Source of the DNA: Pseudoalteromonas ulvae UL12
GTDB lineage: Bacteria > Pseudomonadota > Gammaproteobacteria > Enterobacterales > Alteromonadaceae
Length of the DNA: 64,000 nt
NCBI RefSeq assembly: GCF_014925405.1
Contig: NZ_AQHJ01000022.1
Coordinates: forward strand, 191,830-255,829
Direction: 5' to 3'
How positions within the stretch are numbered: position 1 is the stretch's first letter; each line of letters opens with the position of its first letter. Under the pieces are notes generated by a model that searched no databases, was not told the origin of the DNA, and was given only the letters and a program-made list of their open reading frames with translations. A program made the position numbers and the translations under genes. Below, piece by piece: positions 9,292-17,223 of the stretch.

Positions 9292-11240
9292 TGGGTTCAG
9301 TTATTAGTAACACTGACAAACAAGCATCATTGCAAGTTAAAAATAATGAGTACACTCCTCAACTTAGTAGCTGGTTGATCTCTGCTACCAAACAAAAATG
9401 GAAAGTGCTTAACCATCAATCTAGCAAAGCAGCAAAAGTTAAAGCTATTAATTTTGACAAGCACCTTTCAAATAATACCAATTTGATTGATTCAACAAGT
9501 TTTGTATTAAGAAATGATTTGAAGAGAACTTATAGTTTCATTATGGAGGAAGGACTTATAGACAAAGCATATCGATTGCCAGGAATCCATAATGACATGA
9601 TATCTTTAATTGTGTTCGCTAATGAAACTAGAATTAAAAAAAATATACCCTTAGTGATTTCATTATCTCAAATTACAGAAGAGGATGTTTTCGAATACTT
9701 ATCCTGTTATTCACCTAGTCTATCTTTAGTTAGGGAAGTAATATTCAGAGTAAAAGAATTTGGCAAATCAATGTCCCAAATGGATTGGCAAAATATAGCC
9801 ACTAGCTTAGATATTACAACACATCAAATCACTATTTTGAAAAGTCGAATACAAAACAGTAAAAATAAAAGTATTTATTCATCTGGGAATTCTGTATCAA
9901 AAGAATATAGTGATATTAACTTTAATAATACGGCTGATAGTATTCACAAACCATGCATAAGAACTCTAACGAATAAATTATCAAATTTTGAGCAATTTTA
10001 TAAAAGCTCAGTGGTACAAGTTAATGCGATGCGGTTTTCTCCTTATAGTAATTGTTATGTAGACGTTATGTCCTATCACGACTGTAAAGATATGGAGAAG
10101 ACCCCTGTCCCTCCTTTAGATACTGTTTTTCACTTAATAAAAAGCGCTGTTGATTTTAACTTTAAATACTGTGTACCTCTTTCAAATTACTTAAGTGCAA
10201 TTGATTGTCAAATTAAATATTTATCAAAAAAATATACGCAAGAAAATAAAATAATTTCAGATAAAGTCATACTTGAAGAAGCATTTAATAATTCACCTCA
10301 ACCAAAAGAACTTAAAGCTTTAAATATAAACTCATACGGCGATACAAAAGAAGATACAACGAACAAACACGGTTTTTTTAGACATGGAATGTCTATAGCA
10401 ACTGCAATTCAGCTTTGTTTTATTAGTTTTGCTATTTTAGCAGAAGCTTTTTTGGCAACTAGAAATACATCTATCAAGTTATTGAAACGGAACTGCTTAC
10501 AAATTAATGCTCTTGATGGAAAATACGACATTATTTATGAATATCAAAAAACAAAAAATAGTAATACCTCTCAATTTATTAGCAGACCGATCCCAGAAAA
10601 AATTTATGAATTTGGTTGTAATATTATAGACCTATCTGAATATTTAGAACATAGAATTGGGCTAACCTTCCCTTTTGATTCAGCCTATTTATTTACAGTA
10701 GCCCTTATTAAAAAATCTTTTTATGGAAAAAATTCATTCTTAAATAAATCAATACCAGAAGGAATTGAAAGTGATTTTATTCAAACTATGCTCGATATGT
10801 TTTCAGACTGGTGCCAAGTCCCTCTAATAGAAGGTAAGCGTTGGTACATAACAACACATCAGCTAAGACGACTATTTGCCATTTTATATTTTAATTTAAC
10901 CGATGAAACAGGCATTGATGAATTATCTTGGATGCTAGGTCATGACGCTTTAGAAACGACTTTTGGCTATGCTGAAGTAGATGACGATGTTTGGTTTGAG
11001 GAAGCCATCAGATGCATAGCTGAACGAGCTAAACATTTTCATTCCAATATCGTGTTAAGTGATGATGTAAAAGATGCTATAAAAAGTCATAGCGAAGTAG
11101 AAATCGATGTAAACCTCCAGCTTGAAACTCAAATCTATCAAGCAATAAACGAACGTATCAAAGAAACAGGTGAAAGCTTACATTTCAAAAAAAATGAAAA
11201 TAATAAAATTTATTTCTATTTTAGTAAGGAATCAAAATGA
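9291..11240 (+). CDS. large tyrosine recombinase, complete catalytic set
   Basis: 649 residues from ATG 9291, which has AAAGGAG just upstream. The open frame extends further 5' but only overlaps the previous gene. Catalytic residues are all visible: Arg391 (LATRNTS), His523-x-x-Arg526 (HQLR), His551 in LGHD and Tyr560 in FGYAE. The long N-terminal half (about 1-330) is unassigned and probably binds the element ends. It likely cuts and rejoins DNA at the terminal repeats. It could correspond to GmtZ of GMT systems or intB of SE elements, but the family cannot be settled without a search. Confidence 0.85.
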   Translation: MGSVISNTDKQASLQVKNNEYTPQLSSWLISATKQKWKVLNHQSSKAAKVKAINFDKHLSNNTNLIDSTSFVLRNDLKRTYSFIMEEGLIDKAYRLPGIHNDMISLIVFANETRIKKNIPLVISLSQITEEDVFEYLSCYSPSLSLVREVIFRVKEFGKSMSQMDWQNIATSLDITTHQITILKSRIQNSKNKSIYSSGNSVSKEYSDINFNNTADSIHKPCIRTLTNKLSNFEQFYKSSVVQVNAMRFSPYSNCYVDVMSYHDCKDMEKTPVPPLDTVFHLIKSAVDFNFKYCVPLSNYLSAIDCQIKYLSKKYTQENKIISDKVILEEAFNNSPQPKELKALNINSYGDTKEDTTNKHGFFRHGMSIATAIQLCFISFAILAEAFLATRNTSIKLLKRNCLQINALDGKYDIIYEYQKTKNSNTSQFISRPIPEKIYEFGCNIIDLSEYLEHRIGLTFPFDSAYLFTVALIKKSFYGKNSFLNKSIPEGIESDFIQTMLDMFSDWCQVPLIEGKRWYITTHQLRRLFAILYFNLTDETGIDELSWMLGHDALETTFGYAEVDDDVWFEEAIRCIAERAKHFHSNIVLSDDVKDAIKSHSEVEIDVNLQLETQIYQAINERIKETGESLHFKKNENNKIYFYFSKESK

Positions 11241-11791
11241 GTCGATTCAAAAAAGGCAAAACTTCAACTGAAATAGAAAAGAAAAGTATCGAGATTACGC
11301 TTTGTATCAAAGAAAAAACTAGGCTGCTTAAGCTAGCTATTGAAAACAAAGAAATCCCTGATTCATTACCTGTTGAAAAGAACAAATTAACACTTGGTCG
11401 CGCCTATGAATGGACCGATAAAGCATTAGGTGTTTTTAAGTTTTCATCCAATACAGCTGACACATCTAAAAACCAAAAATTCAGAGATGAATTAAAAAAA
11501 GCCTTATTAAGCTTTAACAGTGCAATAAAGTCAGGGATCTTTGTTAAAGAGACAACTAATACTCCATCTAAAAAAAAGTATAAAACCAGAGCTGACTTCG
11601 AAGCTGAATTAAAAGAATGTCAGGAAGAAAATAATGAAATAAAAAGGTTAGCTGTCGAACTTTACCGCTCTTATGCTCAACTAATTCATATTATTGAGTT
11701 AGAAGAAATTAACTTAACCACACATAGAGAAGCTCTATTGAAACAATCTCAAATTCTTTCTAAAGACAGGTTAAATTTAATTCATGAGTAG
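11237..11791 (+). CDS. small coiled-coil accessory protein of the recombinase operon
   Basis: 184 residues, Lys- and Glu-rich, predicted mainly helical. A probable coiled coil at about 120-180 starts at KTRADFEAELKECQEENNEI. No catalytic motif. It overlaps the preceding recombinase by ATGA and the following one by 8 bases, so translation is coupled. Small helical proteins in this position accompany multi-recombinase elements (TnpC of Tn554, GmtX in GMT, srap in SE, as I recall). It probably assists synapsis or directs recombination. Exact family not established. Confidence 0.7.
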   Translation: MSRFKKGKTSTEIEKKSIEITLCIKEKTRLLKLAIENKEIPDSLPVEKNKLTLGRAYEWTDKALGVFKFSSNTADTSKNQKFRDELKKALLSFNSAIKSGIFVKETTNTPSKKKYKTRADFEAELKECQEENNEIKRLAVELYRSYAQLIHIIELEEINLTTHREALLKQSQILSKDRLNLIHE

Positions 11792-13115
11792 TATTTTAAC
11801 CGCGAAAACCCCTGATTTATCAATGCTACTAAGTTGCCCAAATGACAACTTTGACTACCCTTTAATGCTTGATAAAAACAACAAATTTCATGTTTATGCT
11901 AATGGCTATGTATTGAAATTCGGAGGTGGAGTTAACACTTATGGAGTCAAACCAGTACCTTCAACAATCTCAGCGAGGGCTAGGAGCTTAGCAATATTTC
12001 TTAATTATATGGAAAATGAAAACTTATCTATTTTTGATATAACAGATAACCATATTATTAACTATACCAACTACTTACCTAAAAATAGAAACATAAATGA
12101 CAATCAAACAACTAAAACCCATGTCCGTGTTGCACTTGATTACCTTCTATACATACAAGATATTCATAAAGATAAAAATTTAATAACAAGTGACGAAAAG
12201 CCAAAGAAAGTATTTAATGTGCACATTACAATATTAACTCATTCTAGATTTTCAATAGAATATATTGACCATTCAGCCATAACAAATTTAGTTTCATTGT
12301 CTGATGAAGTCAGCATGACTAGCGATACACAATTCTATTTATGGACTGATGCTATTTATAATACTAGTTTTCACCCAGAGCCTTCTGAATTAGTAATTCT
12401 AAGGTGGGAATCAATGTCATTTTTATTGGAGGGTGCTGGCTCAAGAATATCAGAACTATACCTCTATACAAGATCACAGGTTAAAGATGCATATAAACCT
12501 TTGGGTGATGCAAATGAAATGGTTTATTTAAAAAATATTCCCATCACGAAAGGAAAATACAAAGGACATACTAGAAAGGTAAAGATCGCTAATGGAACCC
12601 TTCAATATATAATGAGCTATATAGAATTCATTGAATCAAAATGGCCAGGTATGGACCATGACCAGTTATTTGTAAACGTTGAAAATGGTAATCAACTTGC
12701 TGCTTCATATTTTAAAAAATATTCAGAAAAAGTTATTAAGCAATCTATCTATAAAGATGAATTAGCTGGGATTACTAATCACTCTTTTAGGCATAGGTTT
12801 GTCACGCTAAACATAGTCAAAAACCTCAATATGTACAAAGATGTTGGTAACTATACAAATATATTAGCGATAGCAATGAAAGCGGTTAGAAAACTAACCA
12901 TGCATGCTAGTGATGACACACTAAGTGAATATGTTCACTTAGCTATGGAGTATATATCCGATGAAAAAAATTCAAGTAACACTAAGAACGCTCCTGACAG
13001 GCTAATTTTCACTCAAATAAAAGATTCAATAGCAAGATTTAATCACGGTAGTAAAAATGCAGAAGAAACTGTTTTAGATATTGAATCTGCACTGAAAGGC
13101 TTAGTTTTTGATTAG
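11784..13115 (+). CDS. tyrosine recombinase/integrase, third of the operon
   Basis: 443 residues. An N-terminal SAM-like core-binding region (about 60-140, SARARSLAIFLNYMENENLS) precedes the catalytic domain. Visible residues: Arg221 in GSRISEL, His333-x-x-Arg336 (HSFRHRF), His374 and the nucleophile Tyr383 (SEYVH). The catalytic set is thus complete, with a spacing between the second Arg and Tyr a little longer than in XerC/D. Last gene of the four-gene operon. Probably acts with the 649-residue recombinase in excision and integration. May correspond to GmtY or intA. Confidence 0.85.
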   Translation: MSSILTAKTPDLSMLLSCPNDNFDYPLMLDKNNKFHVYANGYVLKFGGGVNTYGVKPVPSTISARARSLAIFLNYMENENLSIFDITDNHIINYTNYLPKNRNINDNQTTKTHVRVALDYLLYIQDIHKDKNLITSDEKPKKVFNVHITILTHSRFSIEYIDHSAITNLVSLSDEVSMTSDTQFYLWTDAIYNTSFHPEPSELVILRWESMSFLLEGAGSRISELYLYTRSQVKDAYKPLGDANEMVYLKNIPITKGKYKGHTRKVKIANGTLQYIMSYIEFIESKWPGMDHDQLFVNVENGNQLAASYFKKYSEKVIKQSIYKDELAGITNHSFRHRFVTLNIVKNLNMYKDVGNYTNILAIAMKAVRKLTMHASDDTLSEYVHLAMEYISDEKNSSNTKNAPDRLIFTQIKDSIARFNHGSKNAEETVLDIESALKGLVFD

Positions 13116-13146
13116 TTCTTTACAATTTAAATAGAGCAGCCAAGTT

Positions 13147-13800
13147 TTAGCTTACTCTAAGTGTAATTCGTTCAAGGGGCATTATTTCCGGCCCCTTAAA
13201 TTTCATATTATTCGGATTTGAATAAGGCGTAATATAATACTTAGTTAAATACTCCAATGCATAAGGGGTAAACTTAGAAAATCGTTCCTTATATAGTAAA
13301 TACTTTACACCTGATTGTTCATTCCACTCAAAGCCAGCTGAAGTTTCATTAACCTGATTAAAACTTGTAAATACAGAAGATAATTTAATTGAGTCGGTGT
13401 AGAAACAATTTGAAAATATTCGGTACTCATTCTTTCGGCGATCTTCTATACAAGGCACAGATAAAACTGCCCAAGCATCAGGAATAAAGTAATTAATTTC
13501 ACTATTTGTAGAGTCGTAACTAAATACCTTTTTATTAAATAGTTTTTGAAGATTAACTTGATCTTTTTCTAACAGCTCAATTCCCTTTATTCCAAATTCG
13601 CTTAATTGATATTTCAAAAATTTATAGCACTTTGCAACATTAATATTATTATCATGAAATTGTGCGTTGTCCCTACTAAGCTGTTCAGCTAAACCATCTA
13701 GTATAGGCTCTCCAATTTTAATATTGAGTAACATACGAAGAGCCCCGGACCCAAGCATATGCTTGAATTCCTTAAATTCCTCTTCAGTTTCTTGATTCAT
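13147..13800 (-). CDS. hypothetical protein (orphan, 217 aa)
   Basis: Not recognised. 217 residues, soluble, no signal peptide or membrane segment. A mixed helical N-terminus (about 1-85) is followed by an aromatic-rich region (IPDAWAVLSVPCIEDRR, LEYLTKYYITPY). GGAG precedes the ATG at 13800. It is divergent from the XRE gene, and a long inverted repeat separates them, so the pair may be co-regulated. The position between the recombinase operon and the defence operon suggests an island-specific role, possibly regulatory or defensive. This is inference. Confidence 0.55.
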   Translation of the reverse strand: MNQETEEEFKEFKHMLGSGALRMLLNIKIGEPILDGLAEQLSRDNAQFHDNNINVAKCYKFLKYQLSEFGIKGIELLEKDQVNLQKLFNKKVFSYDSTNSEINYFIPDAWAVLSVPCIEDRRKNEYRIFSNCFYTDSIKLSSVFTSFNQVNETSAGFEWNEQSGVKYLLYKERFSKFTPYALEYLTKYYITPYSNPNNMKFKGPEIMPLERITLRVS

Positions 13801-13856
13801 GAATCATCTCCATCGTCTAATATCTAATGACATTATCTATCAATAATTAAATAATA

Positions 13857-13912
13857 TTGGCAACAAAACTGCACCAAAGCACCATCATAACTTGGTACAG
13901 TTTTGTTGCCAA
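13857..13912. repeat. long inverted repeat between divergent genes
   Basis: A perfect 15-bp repeat, TTGGCAACAAAACTG (13857-13871) and its complement (13898-13912). The homology extends inward to about 21 bp with one mismatch, leaving a central gap near 14 bases. It lies between the divergent 217-residue gene and the XRE regulator. Likely an operator or a recombination or hairpin site. Confidence 0.7.
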
Positions 13913-13938
13913 GAGGGTTATACAATAGAGTTCGTGCC

Positions 13939-14205
13939 ATGATTAAGCATATAAACGATTCTCGTTATAAAGCCTTGATAGACTGGCTAAAATCTGCTCG
14001 TAACGAGCAGGGATTAACTGTGCGTGATCTTGGTAAATTATTGGGTGAGCCTCACCAGTTTGTGGTAAGGATAGAAACCTGTGAAAGAAAACTGAACGTA
14101 TTTGAATACGTCCAGTATTGTGAAGCTTTAAACATTTCTGCCGTTGAAGGGCTTGAAAAACTTAAAGGTTTAAATAAATTTCTAATACAAAAAGATATTG
14201 ATTAA
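13939..14205 (+). CDS. XRE-family helix-turn-helix protein
   Basis: 88 residues from ATG 13939. A TTG at 13903 would extend it by 12 codons, but that start lies inside the inverted repeat. A Cro/CI-type HTH covers about 11-65 (LKSARNEQGLTVRDLGKLL, then HQFVVRIETCERKLNVFEY). It is short and single-domain, so probably a DNA-binding repressor of its own promoter and perhaps of the divergent gene. Its stop abuts the stop of the convergent helicase gene, with no gap. Confidence 0.8.
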   Translation: MIKHINDSRYKALIDWLKSARNEQGLTVRDLGKLLGEPHQFVVRIETCERKLNVFEYVQYCEALNISAVEGLEKLKGLNKFLIQKDID

Positions 14206-16524
14206 TTAATACATATATCTTTCGATTGTATTCAGTTGCTCTTTATCTAGAGCTTCTAAATCATCAACAAAAATAATCCCATTCTCATCAATGTGCTTAA
14301 CATGGTCGCTGATCCACTCAGTATCTTCAGGATCAAAGCCGTATTTAAGCAGCCATATCTCAACCTCATCGTTAGTTCCATAGCGAATAAAGTTTTTGAA
14401 AACCTTAGCTCTTTCATCTTCCGTTTGCTCGTAGTAAACGGTCAATGCTGCACATAGAGGGTCAGCTAACGATAAACTAATAACTTTATCCAAATAGTCG
14501 TAAGTATCATAAACTAACAAGTCATAATCGAAATCTTTTACTGAAGTGCTACGACTAAATAGAAGAACAGCTCTCACATCAATGTTGGGTATACTTTCAG
14601 CTCGATAAGTACCTTTAATCTTTAAATTATCAAATTCAATATTAAACTCTTCTTGGGTGATAGATTTTTTTCTTAAATTCCTCTGTAAAACTCGCCTTTG
14701 ATCTCGATGAGTTAAATATGAATGCCTTAATGATAAAGTTTCGCTAAAAGATTTTCCTTGAACCCTCCATAATAACAATGGAATGGATGTACTTAAAATC
14801 GTTTGCTCTGCCCTAGTTAAAGAGGTTCTTTTAAGGTGAGTAATGTACACTTTTTTTAGCTTATCTTTAATCTTTGTGCGGTCAGATGGCTTAATTTCAT
14901 AATACTGATTGCCACCAATAGCCTCATCACCGTCTATTAATTTATCGAGAATAAATCGTATGTCTGACTTTAAATTTGACTCTTTCAACCGCTGCACCTG
15001 AGTATCAGTAAGATGCAGATCGTCGTTAAAAGTATCGGTTTTTATAGCGGTAACTAAGTCAGAAAAGTCTTCAGGTATATTTTTTAAGTCTTCATCAAGC
15101 TTTGACTCAGGCCTTAGTTCCGTTGGCGAACTTACTCTTGCTGAAAAAGTGTCAACATTTTCCCTGTTAATGATTGTATAGCCATAATCAAAGTAGCCTT
15201 TTCGTGAAGTTGTTCTACCAGCTCGACCAATTAAGTTCTTGAGGGTTAGGTCACGCATGTTATGAAAATTATCAATCCACACACAATCAAAAGGCATATT
15301 TATTCCTTGGACTAAGGTCGCTGTTGCGAAACAAATTTTTGCGTGTCCGTCACGTACAAACTGTTCAATCAAAAGTCTTGCTTTGAGTGGCATTGAACCA
15401 TGATGCACTACTACACCCCGCTCCATTAGGGTTAAGAAAGAAGACTGTTTTCCAAATTGACCTTCTGATGCCCCAATATACTTCTTTAATAGTTCGATTA
15501 TTGTGAGTGCATTCTTATCTTCAACAAATGGGCATAGTTCTATATATTTACCAAACCCCTCAATGTGACCACCTCTAAAAATTTTACTCTTTGATATGTA
15601 AATTAATGCAGAACCACCGTCGATTAGAGTTTGACTAAGCACGTCAAATTCGCAATTGGCCATATTTGATTCAAAGTTTGGAGAGAAATAGGCTAGAGTA
15701 CCGTCTTCATTTCTAGATAAATAAACTTTACCAACATTGCTTTGTTTAAAGTTTCTGGAATCAGAACTCTCGACAAAGTTATGTTTTGAAAGCTGAGCTT
15801 CAGGGTTAGCAATAAATGGATGCGCAAAGACCTTTTTAGCGTCAGGAAAAGCTGTTTCAGTTCTTCTTACAAAGGCATCAAAAGAAATGCCTCTTATTGG
15901 CTCTTCAGAAATTTGAGCTTCATCAAACAAGAACAGGCCAACATCAAATACGTCAACATATTTAAATAGTTCCACGCCCCTTTCTGGAGTAATTATAAAG
16001 ATTCTTCTCGCTGTATGATGCTGGTTAATATTTTCAACAAACTGCAAGACTAAGACTTCTTTACTAACCAGACCAATTACAGAAGAATAAAACTCAGCAA
16101 TCAAAGCACGAGACGGCACAACAATCACGATGTCTCGCTCTACTTCATTAATTAAATCCCTGAATAAATGTGACTTTCCTGTACTAGTAGGAGCTGAAAA
16201 CGAGTAAAAACTCTTTGAAGATATAGACTGGAATGCACTTGCCTGCATAGGGGTAAAAGGCTTACCAAATTTATCCTCTATCGTGTCACCTAAATTTTGA
16301 TATATAGACTCTAGTAATGATTTCGGCTTTTCCAATTTATAAAACAAGCCCATTACACTTAGAATTTTTGATTCATATTCCGCAAAAATAACTGGATGAT
16401 AAATTTTAATCAAACTCAATTTTTCTAGAATGCCTAAATCAGTTGGACCATGTTCATGGAACTCTTTAATTGACCGGTCTAAAATTTCTCGAATGCCCAC
16501 TCCTTGAATAATCTTGCTAAGCAC
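14206..16524 (-). CDS. superfamily 2 helicase, Hachiman HamB/AbpB-like
   Basis: 772 residues. SF2 motifs in order: Walker A APTSTGKS (111-118), motif II DEAQ (201-204), motif V in VQGINMPFDCVWID, and motif VI NLIGRAGR, which is the Ski2-like arrangement. The C-terminal 250 residues are unassigned. It starts 8 bases inside the upstream nuclease gene, so the two form a translationally coupled nuclease-helicase pair in the order and size range of Hachiman (hamA then hamB), and also of AbpAB. Known role of such pairs: sensing phage or damaged DNA and triggering DNA degradation. Assignment to one family needs a profile search. Confidence 0.75.
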   Translation of the reverse strand: MLSKIIQGVGIREILDRSIKEFHEHGPTDLGILEKLSLIKIYHPVIFAEYESKILSVMGLFYKLEKPKSLLESIYQNLGDTIEDKFGKPFTPMQASAFQSISSKSFYSFSAPTSTGKSHLFRDLINEVERDIVIVVPSRALIAEFYSSVIGLVSKEVLVLQFVENINQHHTARRIFIITPERGVELFKYVDVFDVGLFLFDEAQISEEPIRGISFDAFVRRTETAFPDAKKVFAHPFIANPEAQLSKHNFVESSDSRNFKQSNVGKVYLSRNEDGTLAYFSPNFESNMANCEFDVLSQTLIDGGSALIYISKSKIFRGGHIEGFGKYIELCPFVEDKNALTIIELLKKYIGASEGQFGKQSSFLTLMERGVVVHHGSMPLKARLLIEQFVRDGHAKICFATATLVQGINMPFDCVWIDNFHNMRDLTLKNLIGRAGRTTSRKGYFDYGYTIINRENVDTFSARVSSPTELRPESKLDEDLKNIPEDFSDLVTAIKTDTFNDDLHLTDTQVQRLKESNLKSDIRFILDKLIDGDEAIGGNQYYEIKPSDRTKIKDKLKKVYITHLKRTSLTRAEQTILSTSIPLLLWRVQGKSFSETLSLRHSYLTHRDQRRVLQRNLRKKSITQEEFNIEFDNLKIKGTYRAESIPNIDVRAVLLFSRSTSVKDFDYDLLVYDTYDYLDKVISLSLADPLCAALTVYYEQTEDERAKVFKNFIRYGTNDEVEIWLLKYGFDPEDTEWISDHVKHIDENGIIFVDDLEALDKEQLNTIERYMY

Positions 16525-17221
16525 TAACTTTAACTCCTATCAAATACACCGCCTCATACTTCAAAAGTGATTTCATACGAGGAGACTTTAAAGCATTATC
16601 CATGATTCTATTAATGTTATTCGAAGTTATAGAAAAGGCTGCGCTGTAAGATTTAGTACCGTTGACGGCATTTATAGCAGCAGCTTTTGTCACAAATTTC
16701 TGAAGGTCGGGTAATTCCTGAGTGTCTTTTTCATCGACAATAAATTCATTAATTTGCTTAAGCGCACGACCATGAGCACTGCTAACGCCGCTATACTTCG
16801 CTTCTCCAAAAGCAATTGTTGCTGAAGGGCATTCTGTATGAAAATCAAAACCTGGATTCCCAGAAATTTTTTCTTTTATAAATTCAGCTAAAGGAAGGCG
16901 CAGATGACTTAAATGTTCTTTAAGGGCCGTTTGCGCCGCATCGGAAACCATATACTCACCAAATTCTTCCGACATTTCGGAGCCGACATTTTGTAGTATG
17001 TCGTTTGTTATTTTATCTATAGTCCTCTTAGACCGAGCTTTATACCCGGGTTTATCTATAACTCCTAAAGGATCCAGCCAACTTGTATCCAATGCTATTT
17101 CCAACATATCTTCTACACGCTTTTCTAAATCAGAAATTTCAAGTGCTAATGAATATATTTTTCCTGTTGCTGCCTGATCATAATCAGACATATCTGTCTC
17201 TGTAAAAGATAATAAATTCAA
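16517..17221 (-). CDS. PD-(D/E)xK-type nuclease, Hachiman HamA/AbpA-like
   Basis: 234 residues from TTG 17221, two bases after the hsdR stop. An ATG at 17191 gives 224 residues and is an alternative start. The segment GFDFHTE...AFGEAKYSG supplies Asp126 and Glu140-x-Lys142, a PD-(D/E)xK-type active site like the ExK reported for HamA (DUF1837). Helical regions surround it. It is encoded directly before the SF2 helicase with an 8-base overlap. It is expected to be the effector nuclease, held in check by the helicase until triggered. The function is inferred from motif plus partner. Confidence 0.7.
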   Translation of the reverse strand: MNLLSFTETDMSDYDQAATGKIYSLALEISDLEKRVEDMLEIALDTSWLDPLGVIDKPGYKARSKRTIDKITNDILQNVGSEMSEEFGEYMVSDAAQTALKEHLSHLRLPLAEFIKEKISGNPGFDFHTECPSATIAFGEAKYSGVSSAHGRALKQINEFIVDEKDTQELPDLQKFVTKAAAINAVNGTKSYSAAFSITSNNINRIMDNALKSPRMKSLLKYEAVYLIGVKVSA

Positions 17222-17223
17222 GA

